Origin: Prosopocoilus inquinatus | Lineage: Eukaryota; Arthropoda; Insecta; Coleoptera; Lucanidae | Direction of reading: 5' to 3' | NCBI GenBank assembly: GCA_036172665.1 | Contig: CM069876.1 | Coordinates: 6,386,001-6,450,000, forward strand | Length of the DNA: 64,000 nucleotides | Shown here: in pieces, positions 10,001 through 17,070 of the stretch | Position numbering within the stretch: position 1 is the stretch's first letter | How the letters are laid out: every line of letters starts with the position of its first letter | Program-made: the position numbers and the translations under genes | The notes under the pieces: model-generated | What the model saw: the letters and a program-made list of their open reading frames with translations, nothing else | Told to the model about the DNA's origin: nothing | Database searches by the model: none

Positions 10001-13000
10001 TTGTTACTCTTAGGGAATGCTCATATTATTTTCTCTCTCTAATGTTAAAGCCGATGCAGTCCTATTCAAAATGACGCTACACTCCATCTAACCTTATTAC
10101 ATCATTGGTTCAGATGCATCCGGATACGCAAAAAACTAGCCAATCAAAAACAAATCGCAAAAAATATTTTGCATATTTGGAATGCATCTCAACTAAGCTT
10201 AATACGTTTGCAAACACCGTGGCCATGGCGAGTAAGTGGTTGAATAGCGAATTGTCAAAAATTAATGAACTTCGTAATTTATAGTTCATATTCCAATTTT
10301 AAATTAGACTATAGAATCTATTTTTACAATTTGCACATGCGTGTAATACGAAATATATTCAATATTTTAAGCAATTTTAAAATGCGTCTACCCTCTCTGT
10401 GGATGGATACATTTACATCTTTTTGTCGCATATTTATGCAATCATCAGCGAAACAAGTAGGTATTCTACATTTTATTAACGCGATTATTGAAATATTATA
10501 ATAAAAAATATTTAAGAAACCTGCTGATCTTTTTAGAGTAAAATAGTTACTTACATAAAACTTAAAATCTAATAAAATCAATGGATGTTGAACTTTAATT
10601 AAATATTTTAGAAAAATTTTGTGCAAATCGTTTTTGATTGCAGTGAGAACCTCGAGCAGCCTCTGGACAGCTGTTTCAGCCCTGCTTGGGGCTTCTTCAG
10701 CAGAAACGTAGCTCGACATTCCCACTGCAGACCAAAAACGACTTGCCCAATTTATTCGCAATTGGGATGTAAGAGTGATGAACATATAAAATAGCGACAT
10801 CTTACTATCGCTTTTTGACCTAACATTGCAGTAGGATAGACAAACTGAAGCGGGATTTGCTCCTAATGAGTCCCCCATGCAAGGCGGCCATGCTTGCTGT
10901 CAAAGCATAATGAAAGATTTTAGAAAAATTTTGTGCAAATCGTTTTTGATTGCAGTGAGAACCTCGAGCAGCCTCTGGACAGCTGTTTTTGGTCTGCAGT
11001 GGGAATGTCGAGCTACGTTTCTGCTGAAGAAGCCCCAAGCAGGGCTGAAACAGCTGTCCAGAGGCTGCTCGAGGTTCTCACTGCAATCAAAAACGATTTG
11101 CACAAAATTTTTCTAAATTCTTTCATTATGCTTTGACAGCAAGCATGGCCGCCTTGCATGGGGGACTCATTAGGAGCAAATCCCGCTTCAGTTTGTCTAT
11201 CCTACTGCAATGTTAGGTCAAAAAGCGATAGTAAGATGTCGCTATTTTATATGTTCATCACTCTTACATCGCAATTGCGAATAAATTGGGCAAGTCGTTT
11301 TTGGTCTGCAGTGGGAATGTCGAGCTACGTTTCTGCTGAAGAAGCCCCAAGCAGGGCTGAAACAGCTGTCCAGAGGCTGCTCGAGGTTCTCACTGCAATC
11401 AAAAACGATTTGCACAAAATTTTTCTAAAATCTTTCATTATGCTTTGACAGCAAGCATGGCCGCCTTGCATGGGGGACTCATTAGGAGCAAATCCCGCTT
11501 CAGTTTGTCTATCCTACTGCAATGTTAGGTCAAAAAGCGATAGTAAGATGTCGCTATTTTATATGTTCTTTAATTAAATAATAAACAAAAACTTGATAAG
11601 TCACTTCAAATAACTTAAAATCGAGAAAACGACCCCACAAAATCCAATTTGAAAACTAACAGACTAAACGCACAGACAACGAATGTTTTCACGTTTTGAC
11701 ATTGTCAAACTAATTTTGACGTTTTGCCCCAACCCAGCTGATCGAGGCTAGTTTTCTCTCTCTCTCTCTAATGTTCGTCGCGATACCTCTCACTCTACAT
11801 TCCATCCAACCCATACCAGATCATTATGAAAATGACACACTTACAACTTGCTTCTTGCTTAATTGGAAATCCACGTATTTGACCTTTTTTTGACAGGCAA
11901 TGTGAAACGCAACAGCAAAACCAAACGATAACTAACATTTGGAACGAGCTCCAATAACCATAAATGCGAGAAACCGAAATCTTGAAGACATTCCGCAATT
12001 AAATTTTTTTAATGATAACATTTTCACCCATTTTGACATTTTCAACACAAGCGTCGCTTGGCAACGAACTACAGGGAATGATCTTAGCGCCTCTTGCGAC
12101 TGGAGGAATAACTAATTTTATAAACATAACGAAAATAAAGATACTAGAATTTTTTGATATGGCTAGCGCCATCTGAAAGTTGGGAAATCAACTTTACTTT
12201 TTCCTTGTCTCTCACACCCCCTGACCACTACTTTAAAGTGATACAAATTTTCCTATTCAGTCGGACAGGGGTGGCAGAATGTTAACTTCTATATTAATAT
12301 ATGATATGAGAACGTTTATACATGAGATTTTTTTAAATTAATTAATTTAATTTTACTATAAAGCAACAAATGAGCAGACACATTATCAATAAGGCCCATT
12401 TGCACCACCAACTTTCAGTTAAAATTTAAACTCCAGTTAACACCATAGAAATGATTATTATATTTGATTTCATGGGATATAATTGTCGATTAAAGGTAAT
12501 CTATACTGGTGCAAGTGAGACTATTACTTATTGTACTTCTAGTAGAACAATCCTTTTGAAAAGCATGGAGTAAGGAACTATAAACTCACCTTAGGAGAAG
12601 GTCCAAAAAACTGTGTTGTGAAATTCGTATGGTCAAAAAGAATATTTTCTTTTTCGCTAATATATTGACTCAGTAAAGGTGAAACCTCATCACCGAACAA
12701 AGACTGATTGTCCTTCCAAATTTGTCTCTTAACTTCAGTGTCAGTATCATTATACAATTCTCGATCCCTCACCAAAATCTTAAGGTACTGATCATCAATT
12801 TGAGCAGTGTTACGCAAAATGCACATCACTATAGGTCGTAGTGCCTTAACTTTCACAACCGGAAAACTCTTATTCAACAACTCCTTCAATTTTCTGTCTC
12901 TTTCCTTTCCTTCCTTCTGCCCTATTTCGTTAATGTGTGCGATCAGTTTCTCACGAAGTGCCTGTAAAGTACATGCCGTAAAACATGCAAGGGGAATGCA

Positions 13001-13290
13001 AATATCAAAAATACAACCTCAACGACTGAAGTATGAAAATCTAACCGTCGTACACCGTGCAAATCAAGCAGGGGTAACATGGGACGAAGAGAAGGCAGCA
13101 AAATTCCATTTGTGATCTAAAGAAATTCTGTTACACACAAAGATGAAATGGAATGCAATTAAAAAAAAAAAACCTGGAACTCTTCTATGGCCTTTAAAGG
13201 ATCCGTGCAACTGGTGAGGGCATGTTTCAAGTAATTTGGCCCATTTACATTCACAGCTTCTAAAGGAAACTCTGATCTTGAAGAAGACAT
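6735..13290 (-). CDS. NELF-B: NELF-B, negative elongation factor subunit B (six coding exons)
   Basis: Subunit B of the NELF complex, which with DSIF holds RNA polymerase II in promoter-proximal pausing in the nucleus. Coding exons on the minus strand: 13290-13174, 13116-13018, 12961-12590, 8469-8050, 7993-7586 and 7082-6735. All junctions are phase 0 with GT/AG ends. The total is 587 residues against about 580 in human NELF-B/COBRA1, so the gene looks complete. Family blocks read directly: an N-terminal CTDPLKAIEEFQ, LLPSLRPMLPLLDLHG, EVKRQIWKDNQSLFGDEVSP, KLYDMVLQFLRTLFLRTRN, VDPCHKFTWCLDACIRE, GQEQVLGDLSMTLCDP and MIDSQDFKEPKL. The start is the first ATG in frame; upstream codons in that frame are not ATG. 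It is divergent from Tudor-SN, with the two ATGs about 3.7 kb apart. The third intron is 4.1 kb and filled with foldback and ribozyme repeats. Identification is from family knowledge and is strong; exon edges are inferred. Confidence 0.95.
7390..7495. mobile_element. MITE (AGCGTTTTCGATTGG family), copy 1
   Basis: Short palindromic element in NELF-B intron 5. The outer ends TAGCGTTTTTAATTG and CAATCGAAAGTGCT are degraded; the inner inverted pair is ATCTTCATCT and AGATGAAGAT. Better copies are at 47280-47406 and, degraded, 52505-52635. Confidence 0.65.
7586..7993 (-). CDS. NELF-B: NELF-B coding exon 5
   Basis: 136 codons from DNIILILLLRMLALG to FLHSL, including MIDSQDFKEPKL. Joining it to exon 4 restores the family reading MPR-DNIILILLLRM. 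The donor is GTAAGT. Confidence 0.94.
8050..8469 (-). CDS. NELF-B: NELF-B coding exon 4
   Basis: 140 codons from VRRQGDVVQKLAHMIGSS to NNEGMPR. This is the most conserved part of the protein (KLYDMVLQFLRTLFLRTRN, HKFTWCLDACIRE, QEQVLGDLSMTLCDP). The acceptor is TTCTCAG and the donor is GTACTT, a weak but usable site. Confidence 0.95.
8985..9165. repeat. inverted copy of the foldback loop
   Basis: This segment (CCGATACCACGTGGTTTGGG and flanks) is the reverse complement of 9945-10117, the unpaired centre of the adjacent foldback element. Confidence 0.7.
10652..10716 (-). ncRNA. hammerhead ribozyme motif 1 (minus strand)
   Basis: Same 65-nt sequence as the plus-strand copies, read from the complement: outer stem TCGAGC/GCTCGA, inner stem TTTCTG/CAGAGG, core CTGAAGA, stem II AGCCC/GGGCT, GAAA, ACAGCTGT and the GTC cleavage triplet. 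Confidence 0.75.
11008..11072 (+). ncRNA. hammerhead ribozyme motif 2
   Basis: In order: TCGAGC (outer stem I), internal loop TACG, TTTCTG (inner stem I), core CTGAAGA (CUGANGA consensus, 11024-11030), stem II AGCCC with loop CAAGCA and GGGCT, GAAA (11047-11050), a very short palindromic stem III CAGCTG, cleavage triplet GTC ending at 11058, then CAGAGG and GCTCGA closing stem I. All catalytic-core positions of the consensus are present. Short stem III is known for Penelope-associated hammerheads, which act as dimers. Confidence 0.8.
11320..11384 (+). ncRNA. hammerhead ribozyme motif 3 (tandem partner)
   Basis: Identical to motif 2 and exactly 312 nt downstream in the same orientation. Cleavage at both would release nucleotides 11059-11370. 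Confidence 0.8.
12000..12589. other. intronic sequence of NELF-B, no feature recognised
   Basis: AT-rich. A weak inverted similarity exists between 12165-12200 (GCGCCATCTGAAAGTTG) and 8655-8685 (CAACTTTCAGATGTCGC), possibly the ends of an old element enclosing the intron repeats. Confidence 0.35.
12590..12961 (-). CDS. NELF-B: NELF-B coding exon 3
   Basis: 124 codons from ALREKLIAHINEIG to FFGPSPK. It contains a lysine- and glutamate-rich segment followed by the conserved EVKRQIWKDNQSLFGDEVSP block. The acceptor is TTTACAG and the donor is GTGAGT. Confidence 0.94.
13018..13116 (-). CDS. NELF-B: NELF-B coding exon 2 (short)
   Basis: A 99-bp, 33-codon exon found by reading the gap between exons 1 and 3. 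It encodes ITNGILLPSLRPMLPLLDLH and then GVRRLDFHTSVVE, the block expected at this point of the family. The acceptor is TTTCTTTAG and the donor is GAG followed by GT. Confidence 0.93.
13174..13290 (-). CDS. NELF-B: NELF-B coding exon 1
   Basis: 39 codons, beginning MSSSRSEFPLEAVNVNG and ending KAIEEFQ. The donor GT is followed directly by a T-run (A-run on the plus strand). It encodes the conserved N-terminal CTDPLKAIEEFQ block. Confidence 0.93.
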
Positions 13291-13628
13291 TATTAAAATC
13301 AGAGCAACCAGACTATTACCGCGTTTGTAAAAACGCAATAGCAAACATCAACTACATTCGATTTACGCAACCAACACAACATGAACACAACACACGCACA
13401 GGCTAGGGTCCCTAGATTTGACAGAGGTTTGTTTATCTTTCTCAGTATTGCCAACCTCACCGAACATTATAGGTTAGGCGCAGGGTTAGGCGTTTACGAA
13501 AATTGGAGCGGTCCATGGATCGGGGTAGAAAAATAAGATAGAACGAATGTGTCTAATGCAAATAAGAGTGAGACAATAGATTAACCCAGCGTTTTCCAAA
13601 CTTTTAGGTTTCGCGACCCCCTTTTGAG

Positions 13629-14409
13629 CTGGGGTGCGTTCATAAATGACACTCGAGCGACGCGCTGAGCGAACATTCACACACAAAAGTCATTCATAAA
13701 TGCACGCTTTGTCCAAGGAGTTACTTGATCTAACGTTCATAAATTACGCTCTTGGAACATTCGGAGTGCAACAAAATCGCCGGTCACAAAAGCCCGGCGA
13801 TAAAACATTCGGCATGCGCATTAGTAATCAGAACGAAAATATGTGGTTATGCGTGTGGTTATGTCGGTTAATTTTCTAGTTATGTCATGTATGTTTGATG
13901 CGCTTATTTCAAAGTTTTCTTTCTTTTCTTTCTTTCTTTCTTTGCTTTGCCCAGCAATCTGCACATTCACTGTTTTATGGCCTTTACCATCCCAGACAAT
14001 TTGCTTTGTTTAACAAGCTGAGTCATAATCCGGACAACACAAACATCCATGGCCCTGGTGGGATTCGAACCCACGCCGACAAGTGGCTCAACTTTATAAG
14101 TCGGCTAGGCTACCGCTGCGCCACTCGCCTGTCCTATTTCAAAGTCAATACAACTGAAAACTGTGAAGACTGATAAATATTTATGAGTGACAAAATGAAA
14201 GAAAATCTTATTAGTAATTTCATAGCAGTGCAAATCAGTGAAAGAGTGTTACAAAGTGAAGAATGAATTTGTTTACAAAGCAAAAAAAGATAGTAGTTGG
14301 ATAACAGGCGACAATTTTTAAACTTAGAACGCGCTAAACCGTTCATAAATATGCATTACTCTGACGTCAAACACTCCAACACAATCGCCAATTTATGAAC
14401 GCACTCCTG
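13629..14409. mobile_element. ~555-bp inverted-repeat element, copy 1, split by a SINE
   Basis: The left end CTGGGGTGCGTTCATAAAT is the degraded form of CAGGAGTGCGTTCATAAAT; the right end ATTTATGAACGCACTCCTG is exact. Without the SINE the length is ~551 bp. It lies in opposite orientation to the copy at 14704-15263. The CAGGAG-type ends suggest hAT, but no 8-bp duplication was found. Confidence 0.75.
13915..14134 (-). mobile_element. tRNA-derived SINE with 10-bp target duplication
   Basis: On the minus strand it starts GGACAGGCGAGTGGCGCAGC (A-box TGGCGCAGCGG), then B-box GGGTTCGAATCCC, a body with GGGCCATGGATGTTTGT, and ends in AAAG repeats. The target duplication TATTTCAAAG is at 13905-13914 and 14135-14144. 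The sister element at 14704-15263 shows the empty site (TACTTCAAAG). A related copy is at 26355-26575. Confidence 0.85.
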
Positions 14410-14417
14410 TATTATAA

Positions 14418-14701
14418 GTGCTTTCTTTCGCTTAAAAATTTGAATCTGGTTTTGAATAGTTTGAAACTGGATTCCGTAGTTGTTGCAACAAAACACCTCA
14501 GATTTGAAATATTGATTGACAATTCGCCTGCAAATAACTGCGATTCAACACAAACGAAACAAAAATAGTTTGATTCGCAGGGGAAAGGGGATTACCGATC
14601 CGGACTGAAATTTTAAGGAGAGTGGGGATTAATCCGTTTGCAAAAGAACGTCCGTCTTAGAATCGAAACGCGTTTAGACCACGTTTTTGTGAGCGAAAAA
14701 A
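14418..14701. mobile_element. MITE (GTGCTTTCTTTCGCT ends), divergent copy 1
   Basis: The left end GTGCTTTCTTTCGCTTAAAA and right end GTGAGCGAAAAAAAG (truncated) frame a body with GTTGTTGCAACAAAACA. Related copies: 47412-47640, 48491-48730 and 55090-55327. Confidence 0.65.
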
Positions 14702-14703
14702 AG

Positions 14704-15263
14704 CAGGAGTGCGTTCATAAATTGGCGACTGTGTTGGAGTGTTTGATGTCAAAGTAATGCGAGTAATCTGCCAGAGTGTCCCTTGAGCGTTGCGTATTTA
14801 TGAACGGTTTAGAGCGTTTTGAGTTTAAAAATTGTCGCCTGTTATCCAACTACTACCTTTCTTGCTTTGTGAACAAATTCATTCTTCACTTTGTAACACT
14901 CTTTCACTGATTTGCACTACTATGAAATTACTAACAAGATTTTCTTTCATTTTGTCACTCATAAATATTTATCAATCTTCACAGTTTTCAGTAGTACTGA
15001 CTTTGAAGTAAACGCATCAAACATACATGACATAACTAACAAATTAACCGACATAACCACACGCATAACCACATATTTTCGTTCTGATTACTAATGCGCA
15101 TGCCGAGTGTTTTATGATTTTGTTGCACTCCGAGTGTTTCAAGAGCGTAATTTATGAACGCTGGAACAAGTAACCCCTTGGGCAGAGTGTGTATTTATGT
15201 ACAACTTTTGTGTGAATGTTCGCTCAGAGCGTCGCTCGAGTGTAATTTATGAACGCACTCCTG
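14704..15263. mobile_element. ~560-bp inverted-repeat element, copy 2 (intact, no SINE)
   Basis: Both ends match: CAGGAGTGCGTTCATAAATT at the left and its complement at the right. The interior matches copy 1 in reverse and lacks the SINE, giving the pre-insertion state. Confidence 0.78.
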
Positions 15264-15334
15264 GTCTTTTATTCTTCGATGAGGTAATCGAAGACTTATC
15301 GGAGTCATCTGGATTTAATGCTGATGAATATGTG

Positions 15335-16333
15335 TCGGGGAAATATATTTTGCGCGGTTCAATTTCTAATGAAGCGGGCAATATAAAATATTAGACCGTA
15401 GCGTGTAAACAAACGCGAGGGCTGCGGAGACAATTAACGCCGCTACAGCAATGGTGTTACTCAGTATAACAAAAAACAGAGCAATATTGCCGTAATAAAA
15501 AATTACAGTTATATAATCAACTTTTCTTGTTTAAATGTGTAAAGATTTTCAGAGTAATTAGTTGACCAGTTGTACCTCGACCGCCGGAATATATCGCGAC
15601 ATTGCATCATACAGTAAGAACGCCGTAAATTATTTTCACCGTCCCATTACATAATATGCCTATTCGATGCATTTTTACGGCGTTACTGAAATGATGACGT
15701 GAACTTATTCAAATCCTATTCTTACTGATGAACAAAGCTGATGAACCAATGAATTAGGGAGGGAAGAGAGAATTGTAGAGGTTATATTTGTTACGTTTGT
15801 AAACATGAAAAACACCAAAACGTTATTTGATAAAGATTAATCAAAATAATGAATAACGGTTCATACCGGTTATGTTAACGTATAAAGATAAAACGTTTGA
15901 GTTTCAGTCAGTGTAGAAATTGATACGTTGACGTACGTTATAATAAAGAATGGTAAAGTAGTGTACATTTTTTTCAAGTTTTAGCAAATATAAATGTTTC
16001 CAACTCTGTAGGTTATTTATTTGTATTCCAATTCCAATTACCAATAACAATCTCTGATCAGCTGACAAGTTGACTGTTCTTTTATTCAGCGCAATTTGAG
16101 TTATCGGTGGCGTATTTGACGTCACACCGATGAAGCAATTAAATCAATTGGTTGAATAAAAGAACACGCCTTATTAGAATTCTTTTGCCGATGACTTCAA
16201 CTCATCATCACCAACTACCATTTTTTTTTGTACTAGCAATTTTCAAACACCTGTATAATAATGTATATATTATATATATGTATAATACCCTGGTATAATA
16301 CCTAACAAGCGTTCACGATCTTTTGACTTTCAG
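15335..16333. repeat. ~1-kb repeat family, copy 1 (in the NELF-B / Tudor-SN interval)
   Basis: Collinear with 43743-45151 (GGGAAATATATTTTGCGCGG, TATCGCGACATTGCATCATA, ending GTTCACGATCT-TTGACTTTC). Small internal palindrome GAACGCCGTAAA / TTTACGGCGTT. No transposase frame. Copy 1 lacks a short block (GACATTCATCGAT) next to the point where copy 2 carries a hAT insertion. Confidence 0.75.
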
Positions 16334-16662
16334 TGCTTTTAGGGTGCCATATCAGTGTGGCATTCCTGTTGGTAAAAAATGTGGACGTCAGAAAATTGGG
16401 TTAGAGTTTCATGTTTATTGTTTCTGAAGATCGGAACTCCCATTAGTAAATGTGAAAATTTAATTCTTTTTAACCTTACAATTACCGACCATGATAAGCA
16501 TTCTTCCAAATCTTTAATCCAGCCATTATTATAAAATAGGAAACTTAATAATTTTTGACAATTGTCAGACTTGGACTTCAAATTACTTGCACGTAACCTA
16601 ACGGAAAAAAACACCGCCTACTAGCAATCTACTAGAGCTAGAAAGTCAAAAGATCGTGAATG
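16309..16662. repeat. inverted pair GTTCACGATCTTTTGACTTTC around 350 bp
   Basis: 16309-16332 and 16641-16662 are inverted copies. The left one is also the right end of the 1-kb repeat, so a small element may have used these ends. Confidence 0.5.
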
Positions 16663-16959
16663 TTTTATATTTCTAAAGTCAAATAGAAAGTCAGTGTAAA
16701 GCACAATTTCTAACAATTTATAGAGTTCCAAGTCTCCAAATGCTTTATTAAATAAATACTACTATGTATTTCCATTCCTTCTTGTTTGTTAATTCTAATA
16801 CATAACAATAGATGGCTGTTTTAAAATGCAATATACGTTCAACAATATTTTAAACTTTGTTTTAAACGTAAAGTACTATGCCTATCGAAAACGAAAACCA
16901 AATGTTCTGCATATTTATAAGAAATTATAATTTTATAAAAGGAAACACTTTCTCTCAGT

Positions 16960-17025
16960 CACGTGATCGACAGTGATGATTGCGGTCGTTATGGCCTTTC
17001 ACGTAGAGTGTGTGGCTCATTCACG
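16960..17025 (+). promoter_or_regulatory. Tudor-SN 5' leader with a short overlapping upstream ORF
   Basis: CACGTG (E-box type) lies at about 16961. An upstream ATG at 16991 opens a 12-codon frame whose TGA (17027-17029) overlaps the main ATG at 17026 as ATGA. The transcription start is not known, so whether the leader includes this ORF is inferred. Confidence 0.4.
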
Positions 17026-17070
17026 ATGACGACCCAGCAACTTCAACCAAAACGTGGAATTGTGAAGCAA
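17026..17070 (+). CDS. Tudor-SN: Tudor-SN coding exon 1
   Basis: 15 codons, [15 protein letters not shown], then GTAAGT. RGIVKQV corresponds to RGIIKMV of the vertebrate protein, which fixes this ATG. Confidence 0.92.

Larger units (their letters stand above)
10606..11567. mobile_element. hammerhead-ribozyme repeat (retrozyme / Penelope-associated type), copy 1
   Basis: Flanked by CTTTAATTAAATA at 10593-10605 and 11568-11580, a 13-bp target duplication. The left portion runs in minus orientation and the right in plus, meeting near 11.02 kb. The plus part holds two tandem ribozymes 312 nt apart; the minus part holds one plus a truncated remnant (10960-10990). The outer boundaries (TTTTAGAAAAATTTTGTGC and CTATTTTATATG) are the same as in the 29.6-kb copy. 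No reverse transcriptase was seen inside; non-autonomous. Confidence 0.8.
9168..11823. mobile_element. large foldback element in NELF-B intron 3
   Basis: The left arm 9168-9935 is inverted relative to the right arm 10110-10605 plus 11581-11823. With the ribozyme repeat at 10606-11567 removed, both arm pairs share one centre near 10.0 kb, so this was a single palindrome of ~1.7 kb before that insertion. The ends read AATGATCTGGTATGGG and its complement. Mirror-image open frames at 9559-9795 (minus) and 10265-10501 (plus) follow from the palindrome. No transposase was seen. Confidence 0.75.

Noticed and set aside
9559..10501. Two nearly identical 78-codon proteins on opposite strands
   Set aside because: A direct consequence of the foldback arms; no domain and no splice context.
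10324..11448. Open frames (185, 96 and ~70 codons) sharing a peptide, also found at 20979-21353 and 29567-29980
   Set aside because: They lie in both orientations of the palindromic ribozyme repeat, include the ribozyme itself and have no domain; similarity between loci is explained by repeat identity.
14050..14134. tRNA gene on the minus strand
   Set aside because: A- and B-boxes are present, but the cloverleaf is poor and the sequence continues into a SINE body with a tail and target duplication.
13895..14173. 92-codon frame containing [14 protein letters not shown]
   Set aside because: Translation through the antisense SINE; this peptide is a common false prediction from tRNA-like sequence.
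15318..15350. CTGATGA ... GAAA near 15.3 kb
   Set aside because: The segment between the two core parts cannot form stem II.
15904..16125. 73-codon frame conserved at 44296-44649
   Set aside because: Part of the 1-kb repeat family; the shared peptide comes from shared DNA and the second copy runs into the hAT insertion.
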